Positions 1 to 8,695 of a stretch of 64,000 bases of DNA are shown piece by piece. Each line of letters opens with the position of its first letter. Within the stretch, counting starts at the first letter, position 1. The stretch spans positions 1-64,000 of the forward strand of contig NZ_SNVW01000010.1 in NCBI RefSeq assembly GCF_004361695.1, in the 5' to 3' direction. Position numbers and translations under genes: made by a program. The stretch comes from Curtobacterium flaccumfaciens (lineage in GTDB: Bacteria; Actinomycetota; Actinomycetes; Actinomycetales; Microbacteriaceae). Below the pieces are notes generated by a model, which made no database searches, had not been told where the DNA came from, and saw nothing but the letters and a program-made list of their open reading frames with translations.

Positions 1-99
1 CCGCCCGGGGGGCGGCGCGGGGGCCCGGCCCCCCCGGGGGCCCCCGGGGGGGGGGGGGGCCGGGGGGGGGGGGGGGGCCGGCCCCCCCCCCCCCCCCCC
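1..99. other. G/C homopolymer tract, probable artefact
   Basis: The first 99 bases are only G and C in long runs (about 17-18 G, then about 19 C). No coding sense or ordinary repeat explains this. The tract stops exactly where half of a strong genomic palindrome begins (cgcctccagtccg from 101). Poly-G is a known failure mode of two-colour sequencing past a hairpin, so I read this as a damaged contig end rather than real sequence. Bases 100-181 hold that half palindrome and no gene. Confidence 0.75.
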
Positions 100-181
100 G
101 CGCCTCCAGTCCGTTGCGTCCAGTGCCCGTGACCGCGTCCGCGTCCGGTCGGCCGCTCGCGTGACGGGCGCCCGATCCGGG

Positions 182-1237
182 CTACGCGGCCGGCGCCGCG
201 CCGACCCAGTCAGCCAGTTTGCGCGCTGCGGCGCCGGAGTCGATCGCCTCGGCGGCGACGAGCATCTGCTCGCGGAAGCGCTGCAGGATCGGCCGGTCCA
301 CCTCGGCCGGGTCCTCGGCCAGCCGGAAGGCGACGAGGCCGGCCGCGGCGTTGAGCAGGACGATGTCGCGCACCGCTCCGGACTCTCCCGCGAGCAGCCG
401 GTGCACCACGGCGGCGTTGTGCTCGGGGTCGCCGCCGAGCAGGTCCTCGACCCGCGCTCGGGCGATGCCGAGGTCGCGCGGGTCGATGTCGTGCTCGGTC
501 ACGCGGCCGCCGGTGACCTCCCAGATGTGGCTGTGCCCGGTGGTGGTGAGCTCGTCGAGCCCGTCGTCGCCGCGGAACACCAGCGCGGTCGCCCCGCGGG
601 TCTGGAACACGCCCGTGATGATCGGCACGAGCTCGAGCTGCGCGACGCCCACCGCGTTGGCCTCGCACCGTGCCGGGTTGACCAGCGGCCCGAGGAAGTT
701 GAACACCGTGGGGACGCCGATCTCGCGCCGGACCTTGCCCGCGTGGGCGAAGCCGGGGTGGAACGCGCTGGCGAACGCGAAGGTCAGTCCGACACGCCGG
801 AAGGTGTCCGCGACACGCGCGGCGTCCATCGTGAGGTCGAGGCCCAGTGCGGCGAGCACGTCGCTCGAGCCGGACTTCGACGAGCTCGCACGGTTGCCGT
901 GCTTGACGACCGGCACGCCCGCGGCGGCGATGACGATCGCGGACATCGTCGAGACGTTCACGGTGCCGACGACGTCGCCGCCGGTGCCCACGATGTCGAG
1001 GGCCATCGGGTCCACGTCGAGCGGGACCGCTGCTTCGAGGATCGCGTCGCGGAAGCCGACGACCTCGTCGACCGTCTCGCCCTTCGCGCGGAGGGCGACG
1101 ACGAACGCGGCGATCTGGGCCTCGGTCGCACGTCCCTGCACGATCTCCTGCATGGCCCATGTGGACTGGCTGATCGTGAGGTCTTCGCGCGCCATGAGCG
1201 CGCTGATCACCGAGGGCCAGGTCAGGAGGTCGAACAT
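182..1237 (-). CDS. trpD: Anthranilate phosphoribosyltransferase
   Basis: Transfers the phosphoribosyl group of PRPP to anthranilate, the second step of tryptophan synthesis, in the cytosol. The 351-residue protein shows the family motifs GTGGD (residues 84-88), NVST just after it, and KHGNR (112-116), and has the usual length. The frame is open upstream to 1417, but the ATG at 1237 starts the conserved MFDLLTW helix. A -10-like TACGAT lies 6 nt before it, so the transcript is probably leaderless. A longer version would run into ctaE. The gene stands alone next to the cytochrome genes, away from other trp genes, and is divergent from ctaE. Function is from family motifs; the start is inferred. 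Confidence 0.93.
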   Translation of the reverse strand: MFDLLTWPSVISALMAREDLTISQSTWAMQEIVQGRATEAQIAAFVVALRAKGETVDEVVGFRDAILEAAVPLDVDPMALDIVGTGGDVVGTVNVSTMSAIVIAAAGVPVVKHGNRASSSKSGSSDVLAALGLDLTMDAARVADTFRRVGLTFAFASAFHPGFAHAGKVRREIGVPTVFNFLGPLVNPARCEANAVGVAQLELVPIITGVFQTRGATALVFRGDDGLDELTTTGHSHIWEVTGGRVTEHDIDPRDLGIARARVEDLLGGDPEHNAAVVHRLLAGESGAVRDIVLLNAAAGLVAFRLAEDPAEVDRPILQRFREQMLVAAEAIDSGAAARKLADWVGAAPAA

Positions 1238-1243
1238 GCCTCG

Positions 1244-1309
1244 ATCGTAGTGAATTCGAGAGACCCGCCAGTCTCCTGCGAAAACTCTGTCTGGGGTTTC
1301 GGCCATAAT
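1244..1309. promoter_or_regulatory. Divergent trpD / ctaE promoters
   Basis: On the minus strand TACGAT (1244-1249) lies 6 nt before the trpD ATG. On the plus strand CATAAT (1304-1309) lies 7 nt before the GTG at 1317 of ctaE. Both spacings put the transcription start on or next to the start codon, so both mRNAs would be leaderless. No convincing -35 boxes were seen. Inferred from spacing only. Confidence 0.5.
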
Positions 1310-1316
1310 GGAGGAC

Positions 1317-1946
1317 GTGACTAGCACCCCTCTCTCCAGATCCGCCAGCGGTCCGGTCCTGAACAGGCCGAACGCCGTTGCCGTGGGGACGATCGTGTGG
1401 CTGGGCAGCGAGGTCATGTTCTTCGCCGGCCTGTTCGCGATCTACTTCACGCTGCGCAGCACCTCGCCCGAGCTCTGGGCGACCGAGACCTCGAAGCTCG
1501 AGGTGCCGTTCGCCTCGGTGAACACGATCATCCTGGTGCTGTCCAGCTTCGCGTGTCAGTTCGCGGTCTTCGCCGCCGAGCGCTTCCAGGTGCACCGCAC
1601 CAGCTGGAATCCGAAGGACTGGGGCATGACGGAGTGGTTCTTCGTCACGTACTGCATGGGCGCGATCTTCGTCTGCGGCCAGATCTTCGAGTACGCGAAC
1701 CTCTGGCACGAGGGCGTGACGCTCTCCTCCAGCGCCTACGGCTCCGCCTTCTACATGACCACCGGCTTCCACGGCCTCCACGTCACCGGCGGCCTCATCG
1801 CCTTCCTGCTGACGCTCGGCCGCGGCTTCGCCGCCAAGAACTTCGGTCACAAGGAAGCGACCACCGCGATCGTCGTGTCGTACTACTGGCACTTCGTCGA
1901 CGTCGTCTGGATCGGCCTCTTCGCCGTCATCTACCTTCTCAAGTAG
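1317..1946 (+). CDS. ctaE: Cytochrome c oxidase subunit III
   Basis: Membrane subunit of the aa3-type terminal oxidase, which in Actinobacteria associates with the cytochrome bcc complex encoded just downstream. The 209-residue protein has five hydrophobic helices and the compact actinobacterial form lacking the first two helices of mitochondrial COX3. Conserved stretches include [23 protein letters not shown] and [12 protein letters not shown] chose GTG 1317 because an ATG at 1308 lies inside the apparent -10 box CATAAT, and the GTG sits where a leaderless start would fall. The ATG would add three residues. It is followed 21 nt later by qcrC, forming a ctaE-qcrCAB unit. Confidence 0.92.
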   Translation: MTSTPLSRSASGPVLNRPNAVAVGTIVWLGSEVMFFAGLFAIYFTLRSTSPELWATETSKLEVPFASVNTIILVLSSFACQFAVFAAERFQVHRTSWNPKDWGMTEWFFVTYCMGAIFVCGQIFEYANLWHEGVTLSSSAYGSAFYMTTGFHGLHVTGGLIAFLLTLGRGFAAKNFGHKEATTAIVVSYYWHFVDVVWIGLFAVIYLLK

Positions 1947-1967
1947 GAACTGGATAGCCCCCACAGC

Positions 1968-2777
1968 ATGTTCAACAGAACCAAGTCCAAGAAGGGCCGC
2001 CGTTCCCCGATGGCGACCGTGTCGCTCATCGTCGTCGGTCTCATGACCACCGGCGGTGCGTACGCGCTGTTCAGCTCCACGGCGAACGCCGACGACAGCA
2101 CGAGCACCGTGGCGGCCTCGAGCCAGTCGAAGGTGAACGAGGGCCAGAAGCTCTTCGCCTCCAACTGCGCCACCTGCCACGGCCTCTCCGCGCAGGGCAC
2201 CAGCGAGGGTCCGTCCCTCATCGGTGTCGGCGCCGCGTCGGTCGACTTCCAGGTCGGCACCGGCCGCATGCCGATGGCTGCGCAGGGTCCGCAGGCCGAA
2301 GAGAAGCCCGCCCAGTTCTCGGACGAGCAGGTCGACGCCCTCGCCGAGTACGTCGCGTCCCTCGGCCCGGGCCCGTCGGTCCCCTCCGCCGAGCTCACCA
2401 ACGGTGAGGACGGCGACGCCGCCGAAGGTGCCGAGCTGTTCCGCATCAACTGCGCCATGTGCCACAACGTGGCCGGTGCCGGCGGTGCGCTGACCGAGGG
2501 CAAGTACGCGCCGAACCTCGAGTCGGTCTCCGGCAAGCACATCTACGAGGCCATGGTCACGGGCCCGCAGAACATGCCGGTGTTCAACGACCTCAACCTC
2601 ACGCCCGAGCAGAAGGCCGACATCATCACGTACCTCAAGTACGTGCAGGACAACAAGTCGCCCGGCGGGTTCGCCCTCGGCTCCCTCGGCCCGGTGGCAG
2701 AGGGTCTGTTCATCTGGATCTTCGGACTCGGCGCGGTCGTCGCGATGACCGTCTGGCTGACCGCGAAGTCCAACTGA
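1968..2777 (+). CDS. qcrC: Dihaem cytochrome c subunit of bcc complex
   Basis: Cytochrome cc subunit of the menaquinol:cytochrome c reductase, passing electrons from the bc core to the oxidase on the outer face of the membrane. Two covalent haem motifs are visible, CATCH at residues 67-71 and CAMCH at 162-166, each in a cytochrome c fold. An N-terminal hydrophobic segment (about 16-37) anchors or exports the protein, and a second helix lies near the C-terminus (about 243-264). Length (269 aa) is normal for actinobacterial QcrC. It lies between ctaE and qcrA with short gaps, which supports one operon. Confidence 0.95.
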   Translation: MFNRTKSKKGRRSPMATVSLIVVGLMTTGGAYALFSSTANADDSTSTVAASSQSKVNEGQKLFASNCATCHGLSAQGTSEGPSLIGVGAASVDFQVGTGRMPMAAQGPQAEEKPAQFSDEQVDALAEYVASLGPGPSVPSAELTNGEDGDAAEGAELFRINCAMCHNVAGAGGALTEGKYAPNLESVSGKHIYEAMVTGPQNMPVFNDLNLTPEQKADIITYLKYVQDNKSPGGFALGSLGPVAEGLFIWIFGLGAVVAMTVWLTAKSN

Positions 2778-2810
2778 TCGTCCGTGTCGAACGACACTGA
2801 AGGGAACACC

Positions 2811-3878
2811 ATGGCAGAGCACGACGACGAGGCACTGAACTCGTCCTCGGCTGTCGAGAAGCACGGCACGACCACGTCACCGGCCGGTACCGCGGTCCTC
2901 CCCGCGGACCCGTTCGAGAACCCGGGCGAGCCGCCGCACCGCGCGCGCCGCACCGACGTCGACCCGAAGAAGCAGCGCCTCGCCGAGCGTCAGGTCGCCA
3001 CGTTCTTCTACCTGTCGATCGTGGGCAGCGTCCTGGCGATCGCGGCGTACGTCGCCTTCCCGATCGACTCCGACGACTTCGGCACGGTCCGCACCGCGAA
3101 CCTCTTCCTCGGTCTCTCGATCGCGCTGGCCCTGCTCGCGCTCGGCCTCGGTGCCGTCTACTGGTCGAAGTCGCTCGTCGTCGACCGTGAGATCTCGGAG
3201 CTCCGCCACACCACCCGTGGCACGGACGCGACCCGCGCGAAGGCGGTCGAGGCCTTCCAGCTCGCCGACAAGGAGTCCGGCTTCAGCCGTCGCAAGCTGA
3301 TCCGCAACTCGATGATCGGCGCCCTCGCCGCGTTCCCGCTCCCCGGCATCGTCCTCGTGCGCGACCTCGCGCCGGCGGCCGACCCGAACGAGCTGCTCCG
3401 TCACACGTTCTGGAAGTCGGGCATGCGCCTGACGAAGGACCCGACCGGTCTCCCGATCAAGGCGTCCGACGTCACGATCGGCTCGGTCTTCCACGTCATC
3501 CCCGACGGGATGCTCGACTCGGAGCACATGCTGGAGGAGAAGGCCAAGGCCGCCGTCCTCCTCATGCGTCTCGACCCGAAGGACCTGAACCCCGCCAAGG
3601 GACGCGAGAACTGGGGCTACGACGGCATCGTCGCGTACTCCAAGATCTGCACCCACGTCGGGTGCCCGGTCGCGCTCTACGAGCAGCAGACGCACCACCT
3701 GCTGTGCCCGTGCCACCAGTCCACGTTCGACGTGTCGAACAACTGCGACGTCATCTTCGGCCCGGCCGCACGCCCTCTCCCCCAACTTCCTATCGCGATC
3801 GACGACGACGGCTACCTGGTTGCCCAGAGCGACTTCCACGAGCCCGTCGGCCCGTCCTTCTGGGAGCGTGAACGCTGA
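2811..3878 (+). CDS. qcrA: Rieske iron-sulfur subunit of bcc complex
   Basis: Carries the [2Fe-2S] cluster that takes electrons from menaquinol. Ligand motifs CTHVGC (residues 280-285) and CPCHQS (299-304) are intact. The 355-residue protein has the three-helix membrane anchor typical of Actinobacteria. The third helix is preceded by a twin-arginine stretch SRRKL near residue 160, which fits the dual Sec/Tat insertion known for actinobacterial Rieske proteins. The ATG at 2811 has GAAGGGA at 2799-2805, five bases upstream; an in-frame GTG at 2784 has no such site. The stop overlaps the qcrB start by one base. Confidence 0.95.
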   Translation: MAEHDDEALNSSSAVEKHGTTTSPAGTAVLPADPFENPGEPPHRARRTDVDPKKQRLAERQVATFFYLSIVGSVLAIAAYVAFPIDSDDFGTVRTANLFLGLSIALALLALGLGAVYWSKSLVVDREISELRHTTRGTDATRAKAVEAFQLADKESGFSRRKLIRNSMIGALAAFPLPGIVLVRDLAPAADPNELLRHTFWKSGMRLTKDPTGLPIKASDVTIGSVFHVIPDGMLDSEHMLEEKAKAAVLLMRLDPKDLNPAKGRENWGYDGIVAYSKICTHVGCPVALYEQQTHHLLCPCHQSTFDVSNNCDVIFGPAARPLPQLPIAIDDDGYLVAQSDFHEPVGPSFWERER

Positions 3879-5566
3879 TGAGCACCACCACCACCAACGC
3901 ACCTGCGTCGAGCACCAAGCCGGCGCCGGAGCGTGGATCCCGCATCATCGGCGGGGTCGCGAACTACATCGACGAGCGCACGAGCATCTCGGGCCTCGTG
4001 AAAGAGGTCGGTCGCAAGATCTTCCCCGACCACTGGAGCTTCATGCTCGGCGAGGTGGCGCTGTACAGCTTCGTCGTCGTCCTGCTCTCCGGCACGTTCC
4101 TGACGTTCTTCTTCCAGGCGTCGATGGCCGAGGTCGTCTACAACGGCTCGTACGTCCCGCTCAAGGGCGTCGAGATGTCGACGGCGTTGCAGTCCACGCT
4201 GAACATCTCGTTCGACATCCGCGGCGGGCTCTTCGTCCGGCAGATCCACCACTGGGCGGCCCTGCTGTTCGTGGCCTCGATCATGCTGCACATGGCCCGC
4301 GTGTTCTTCACCGGCGCCTTCCGCAAGCCGCGTGAGCTCAACTGGGTGTTCGGCTTCCTGCTCTGGGTCCTGGCCATGGCCGAGGGCTTCACGGGCTACT
4401 CGCTCCCCGACGACCTGCTCTCCGGCAACGGTCTCCGCATCATCGTCGGCATGATCGAGGGTGTCCCGGTGATCGGCGTCTGGATCGCCTACCTGCTGTT
4501 CGGCGGCGAGTTCCCGGGCACCGACATCGTCGGCCGCCTGTACACGCTGCACATCCTGCTGCTGCCGGCGATCCTCGTCGCGGTGCTCGGCGTCCACCTC
4601 GTGCTGGTCGTCATCAACAAGCACACGCAGTTCGCCGGACCGGGCAAGACGAACGAGAACGTCGTCGGCGTCCCGATCCTCCCCGCGTTCGCCGCCAAGG
4701 CCGGTGGGTTCTTCTTCATCGTCGCGGGCATCCTCGCCCTCATCGCGTCGATGTTCACGATCAACCCGATCTGGAACTACGGCCCGTACGACCCGTCCCC
4801 CGTGTCCGCCGGTACCCAGCCCGACTGGTACATCGGCTTCGCGGACGGCGCGCTCCGTCTGGTGCCCCCGCACTGGGAGGTCGTGTGGTTCGGCTACACG
4901 GTGTCGTTCAACATCCTCGCGCCGATCGCGGTGCTGGTGCTCCTCATCCTCGCCATCCTGCTCTACCCCTTCATCGAGGGCTGGGTCACCGGCGACAAGC
5001 GTGAGCACCACATCCTCGACCGTCCGCGCAACGCCCCGACCCGCACGGCGTTCGGTGCCGCCGGCATCACGCTCTACGCGAGCCTCTGGGCCGCCGCGTC
5101 GTCGGACATCATCGCGACCCACTTCCTCGTCTCGATCGAACACGTCATCCACGTGATCCAGGCCACGACGGTCCTCGGCCCGTTCGTCGCCTTCTGGATC
5201 ACGAAGCGTGTCTGCCTCGCGCTGCAGAAGAAGGACCGCGAGATCGTGCTCCACGGGTACGAGTCCGGCCGCATCGTGCGACTCCCCCACGGCGAGTACA
5301 TCGAGGTGCACGAGCAGCTCGACGAGTACGAGCGGTGGAAGCTCCTGCAGTTCAACGAGTACAAGCCGCTCATGATCCGCCCGAACGCCAAGGGCAAGAT
5401 CTCCAGCGTGCAGAAGCTCCGCGCCGGTGTCTCCCGCTTCTTCTTCGAGGACCGCATCACGCCGGTCACGAAGGCCGAGCTCGAGGCAGCGCACGCCGCG
5501 CACCACGGTCCCGAGCTGGACGGCGGCGACCACCCGGCCGCGGCCGTCGGAGCCGGCAACCACTAG
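3878..5566 (+). CDS. qcrB: Cytochrome b subunit of bcc complex
   Basis: Membrane core of the menaquinol-cytochrome c reductase, holding both b haems and the quinol sites. Candidate haem ligands are His124/125 with His138 and His225 with His240, spaced as in the family. The Qo-site motif appears as PDWY near residue 310, the actinobacterial variant of PEWY. The protein (562 aa) is longer than proteobacterial cytochrome b because of an actinobacterial C-terminal extension that ends in a hydrophilic His/Gly tail. The start overlaps the qcrA stop (TGATG), so the two are translationally coupled. A strong terminator follows. Confidence 0.96.
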   Translation: MSTTTTNAPASSTKPAPERGSRIIGGVANYIDERTSISGLVKEVGRKIFPDHWSFMLGEVALYSFVVVLLSGTFLTFFFQASMAEVVYNGSYVPLKGVEMSTALQSTLNISFDIRGGLFVRQIHHWAALLFVASIMLHMARVFFTGAFRKPRELNWVFGFLLWVLAMAEGFTGYSLPDDLLSGNGLRIIVGMIEGVPVIGVWIAYLLFGGEFPGTDIVGRLYTLHILLLPAILVAVLGVHLVLVVINKHTQFAGPGKTNENVVGVPILPAFAAKAGGFFFIVAGILALIASMFTINPIWNYGPYDPSPVSAGTQPDWYIGFADGALRLVPPHWEVVWFGYTVSFNILAPIAVLVLLILAILLYPFIEGWVTGDKREHHILDRPRNAPTRTAFGAAGITLYASLWAAASSDIIATHFLVSIEHVIHVIQATTVLGPFVAFWITKRVCLALQKKDREIVLHGYESGRIVRLPHGEYIEVHEQLDEYERWKLLQFNEYKPLMIRPNAKGKISSVQKLRAGVSRFFFEDRITPVTKAELEAAHAAHHGPELDGGDHPAAAVGAGNH

Positions 5567-5571
5567 GTACT

Positions 5572-5615
5572 CACGAAGCAACCCCCGTCACGGAAGTGGC
5601 GGGGGTTTCTTCGTG
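5572..5615 (+). terminator. Rho-independent terminator after qcrB
   Basis: An 11-bp GC-rich stem (5580-5590 with 5597-5607, one G:T pair) sits inside an outer stem CACGAAG/CTTCGTG (5572-5578 with 5609-5615). A short T run follows the inner stem. It begins six bases after the qcrB stop and closes the ctaE-qcrCAB unit. Confidence 0.85.
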
Positions 5616-5729
5616 CTTGGGGAACACGCCGGGTCACGTTCACGTTCGATTCACCGACACGTGCTGGACTCGTCCAGGACGGTGTGGCACTGTGTTGCAT
5701 CGAGCACCCGCCAACGGAATGGAACCCCG

Positions 5730-6689
5730 ATGGACAGCCGGACGGCCGAACACCCCAGGCCGAACCACTTCCTCCTCCACCTCAGCGACACCCACCTCGT
5801 GGCGGGCGACGGCGACCTCTACGGCGACGTCGACTCCGCCGCTCGTCTGACCGAGATCATCGCCGACATCGAAGCCGCGGGCACCCGCCCCGAAGCGATC
5901 GTCGTCACCGGCGACGTGGCCGACAAGGGCGAACCGGGTGCCTACGCTCGCATCCGCGACATCGTGCAGCCGGCAGCCGACCGCATCGGCGCGCAGGTCA
6001 TCTGGGCGATGGGGAACCACGACGAGCGCGGTGCGTTCCGTCAGGAGCTCTTCGGGCTGCAGCCCACCGACCGCCCCGTGGACTTCGTGTACGACGTGAA
6101 CGGCCTCCGGGTCATCACACTCGACACCAGCGTGCCGGGCCGGCACCACGGCGAGGTCTCCCCCGAGCAGCTCGACTGGCTCGCCGAGGTCCTGTCCGAG
6201 GCGGCCCCGCACGGCACCATCCTGGCGATGCACCACCCGCCGGTGCCCAGCGTGCAGGACCTCGCCGTCCTCGTGGAACTCCGCGACCAGGACGCCCTGG
6301 CCGAGGTCGTCGAGGGCAGCGACGTCATCGCGATCATCGCTGGGCACCTGCACTACTCGACGAGCGCCGTGTTCGCGGGCATCCCCGTCTCGGTGGCGAG
6401 TGCCACGTGCTACACGCAGGACCTCACCGAGTTCCAGGGCGGGACCCGCGGCCGTGACGGCGCGCAGTCGTACAACCTCGTGCACGTGTACGGCCACAAC
6501 GTCGTGCACTCGGTGGTGCCGATCGGGCACTACGCGACCGTCGGGCAGCCCGTGACGGCCGCCGAGACCGAGGCGCGCCTTGCCGCCGCCGGGGTCTCGA
6601 TCCCCGCCGCGGTGGAACCGGCTCCGGTCACGTCGAGCATCCCGGTGTTCACCCTCGACGCGGTGCCCGTCTCCCCCATCCACCGGTAG
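5730..6689 (+). CDS. Metallophosphoesterase, CpdA-like
   Basis: Calcineurin-like phosphoesterase of the class III cyclic-nucleotide phosphodiesterase type. The metal-binding motifs are in order: DTH (20-22), GDVAD (61-65), GNHDE (95-99), HH (168-169) and GHLH (205-208). At 319 residues it is slightly longer than E. coli CpdA; the extra part is a C-terminal tail. The ATG at 5730 follows a weak purine-rich site; the frame is open far upstream inside qcrB, which is clearly not coding. It has its own transcription unit after the qcr terminator. Substrate (cAMP or another phosphodiester) cannot be told from sequence. Confidence 0.85.
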   Translation: MDSRTAEHPRPNHFLLHLSDTHLVAGDGDLYGDVDSAARLTEIIADIEAAGTRPEAIVVTGDVADKGEPGAYARIRDIVQPAADRIGAQVIWAMGNHDERGAFRQELFGLQPTDRPVDFVYDVNGLRVITLDTSVPGRHHGEVSPEQLDWLAEVLSEAAPHGTILAMHHPPVPSVQDLAVLVELRDQDALAEVVEGSDVIAIIAGHLHYSTSAVFAGIPVSVASATCYTQDLTEFQGGTRGRDGAQSYNLVHVYGHNVVHSVVPIGHYATVGQPVTAAETEARLAAAGVSIPAAVEPAPVTSSIPVFTLDAVPVSPIHR

Positions 6690-6714
6690 CGCCCGCGCCG
6701 GCCGGCCGCGCGCT

Positions 6715-6769
6715 GAGATCGCACTTCGGCGCCCTTCCCCTGGCGGGAGGGGCGCCGAACTGCGATCTC
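6715..6769. repeat. Imperfect palindrome, GAGATCGCACTTC family
   Basis: A 55-base imperfect inverted repeat whose arms begin GAGATCGCACTTCGGCGCCC and end in the complementary sequence, with a loop of about five bases. It lies just after the metallophosphoesterase stop. A related sequence occurs at 36854-36908, so it is probably a dispersed element, and it may also end transcripts from both sides. Confidence 0.7.
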
Positions 6770-6784
6770 GACGTCCTTCGGGCC

Positions 6785-6826
6785 GGACGGGAGGCGCGTG
6801 GCAGAGCCGCCACGTGCCTCCCGTCC
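6785..6826. repeat. Palindrome, GGGAGGCGCG family
   Basis: Arms 6785-6802 and 6809-6826 pair over 18 bases with one G:T pair and a six-base loop. The arm contains GGACGGGAGGCGCG, also found in the palindrome at 59553-59598, and is close to the CTGGAGGCGCG arms elsewhere in the window. Confidence 0.75.
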
Positions 6827-7053
6827 GTCCTGCGCTCCGTCCCGGGCACGTGACCGGGCCGGACACGCCGCGTGCGGTCCGCCGAGCGGGCGCGAACGGT
6901 CGGTTGCCGACCGTGAGCGGGACGAATGGTGTCCGCTCGCGGGGGCGGGCGCCGGGGCGGGCGGGAGCCGGGACGCACGGGCCGGGCGGGGCCGGGTTCC
7001 GGCGCCGGGCTCGCAGGCTCGCGCGGAGCGACCCGGCAGAACGCTGGCGCGTT

Positions 7054-8607
7054 CTAAGCGCCGGGGCGCTCCCACGGCGCCGGGAACGGGAAGTACTTCT
7101 CGAGGAACCCGGTCACGCGCTCGGTCCGCTCCTCGTCGCTCACCTCGGGGAAGCTCCCGTCGTTGAGGCAGAAGAAGTCGGCGTTCCGCTTCTTGAGCAG
7201 GTCGTCGAGCGCACGGAGCCCGGACTGCATCGTCGTGTCGATGTACCGCACGTCCGTGTTCTCCTGCACGATCGCGCGACCGGTGAGCAGCGAGTAGTAG
7301 TGGTACAGCGAGTTCGTCACGGAGATGTTGTCCGCCGCACGGAACCGCGAGGCCGCGGTGGCCGCGAACTCGTCGGCGAACTCGTGCTCCATCTCGGTCA
7401 TGATCGACTTCCGGAGCGGCGTCGGCGCGTGCTCGAGGTGCCGGGTCGTGACCGCACCGAAGCGCTGCTGCAGCAGACGCCGGTTGACGCGCGCGGAGTT
7501 CTCGAACCCGCTGCGCGCCGGGTTGTTCGAGCCGAGGCCGATCCGGGTCGTCGCGAGGATGAACTTCGTCACCGAGCCCGGGCTGAAGAACACCGACGGG
7601 TCGACGAGGCGCCCGAAGAACATGTCGTCGTTCGAGTAGATGAAGTGCTCGCTGATCCCCGGGATGTGGTGCAGCTGCGACTCGACGGCCTGCGAGTTGT
7701 GCGTGGGCAGCACGGAGGGGTCGGCGAAGAACTCCTCGCTCCGCACGATGCGCACCTTCGGGTGGTCGGCGAGCCACGCCGGCGCCGGGGAGTCGGTTGC
7801 GATGTAGATCTGGCGGATCCACGGCGCGAACGTGTGCACGGACCGGAGCGCGTACTTCAGCTCGTCGATCTGGCGGAAGCGGGCGGGAGCGTCGTCGCCC
7901 TCCCCCAGCACGGCACCGGACTGCGCGGCCTGCCGGGCACGCTGGTACTCGATGGCGTTGCCGTCCACCCACGAGAACACGATGTCGATCGGGAAGCGGA
8001 TGTCCGAGACGTGGTCGTCGAACATGTGCTCGACGGTGCGCCAGGTACGGCCGTAGCGCTCGATGTCGACGAGCACGAACTCGTCGATCGGCAGGCTGCG
8101 GCGCATCAGGGCGTTCTCGACGGGCGCGAGGACCTCGGTGTCGGTGACGCGCCAGAACTCGACCTGCACGCTCGTCTCGGCGCCGTAGCGGAGCCGCCCG
8201 AGGGGCTCGACGCGGGGGCGGAACACCCGGAGGACCGGTTCGTCGACGGAGCCGAGGCCGTCGTCGATGACGAGCACCGCGGGCTCGCCCGGCGGCTTCG
8301 CGTAGAACGGTTCGTTCGCGGCGGCGGCCATGACGGCGCTCTCCGCGCGCTGGCGGTCACGCTCGTCGAGGGCGATCACCGGGCGCTGGTCGTTCCCGCG
8401 GATGAGCAGGTGATCGACGTCGCCGGCGGTGAGTGCGTCGTCGAGGAACAGGAGGTCCTCGATCATCGACTGCTGCGGGGTGAGGTGGCCGTTGACGAGC
8501 GTGAGACGACCCTTGCGGACGACCACGTCCGGCCGGTCGAGACCGCCGGAGGACGGTCGAGGGTTCAGCAGAGGACTCTCGGTCACCGGCTCGGTCTCGT
8601 TGCTCAT
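7054..8607 (-). CDS. Stealth family sugar-phosphotransferase
   Basis: A 517-residue cytosolic protein with the four conserved regions of the Stealth family, which transfer hexose-1-phosphate in capsule or wall polymer synthesis and are related to GlcNAc-1-phosphotransferase. CR1 is the IDIVFSWVDG segment (207-216), CR2 lies at about 248-272, CR3 ends in SNDDMFFGR (about 325-333), and CR4 lies near the C-terminus (FCLNDGSFPE). The ATG at 8607 has GAAGGG five bases upstream, so the longer open frame to 8880 is not used. It is monocistronic and convergent with the phosphoesterase. The acceptor is unknown; a role in a phosphate-linked envelope glycan is inference from the family. Confidence 0.85.
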   Translation of the reverse strand: MSNETEPVTESPLLNPRPSSGGLDRPDVVVRKGRLTLVNGHLTPQQSMIEDLLFLDDALTAGDVDHLLIRGNDQRPVIALDERDRQRAESAVMAAAANEPFYAKPPGEPAVLVIDDGLGSVDEPVLRVFRPRVEPLGRLRYGAETSVQVEFWRVTDTEVLAPVENALMRRSLPIDEFVLVDIERYGRTWRTVEHMFDDHVSDIRFPIDIVFSWVDGNAIEYQRARQAAQSGAVLGEGDDAPARFRQIDELKYALRSVHTFAPWIRQIYIATDSPAPAWLADHPKVRIVRSEEFFADPSVLPTHNSQAVESQLHHIPGISEHFIYSNDDMFFGRLVDPSVFFSPGSVTKFILATTRIGLGSNNPARSGFENSARVNRRLLQQRFGAVTTRHLEHAPTPLRKSIMTEMEHEFADEFAATAASRFRAADNISVTNSLYHYYSLLTGRAIVQENTDVRYIDTTMQSGLRALDDLLKKRNADFFCLNDGSFPEVSDEERTERVTGFLEKYFPFPAPWERPGA

Positions 8608-8627
8608 CCATGCCCTTCGGGTCGATC

Positions 8628-8659
8628 GGCCGGGTCCTGCACCCGGCCTCTGCGATCCT
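8628..8659 (-). promoter_or_regulatory. Stealth gene promoter and leader hairpin
   Basis: TAGGAT (8654-8659 on the minus strand) is a likely -10. Just downstream, an 8-bp hairpin (8628-8635 with 8641-8648, five-base loop) would form near the 5' end of the mRNA, upstream of the Shine-Dalgarno. Inferred from position and pairing. Confidence 0.4.
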
Positions 8660-8695
8660 ACCGTCCGCGCGGACGCTCGGCCCGCTGGCAGCGGT

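Larger units (their letters stand above)
6690..7053. other. Convergent intergenic region with palindromes
   Basis: No credible gene is seen in these 364 bases between the convergent metallophosphoesterase and Stealth genes. It holds two large palindromes (listed separately) and a small hairpin with 8-bp arms and a 3-nt loop (6896-6903 with 6907-6914). The remainder is GC-rich with no coding signature. Confidence 0.7.

Noticed and set aside
210..2864. Very long antisense open frame (884 codons) and many like it
   Set aside because: High GC removes stop codons, and the true genes trpD, ctaE and qcrC with clear motifs lie on this stretch. The translated product is Arg/His-rich with no domain.
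3812..5581. 589-codon frame opposite qcrB
   Set aside because: Acidic, Arg/Val-rich shadow of qcrB with no motif or ribosome site.
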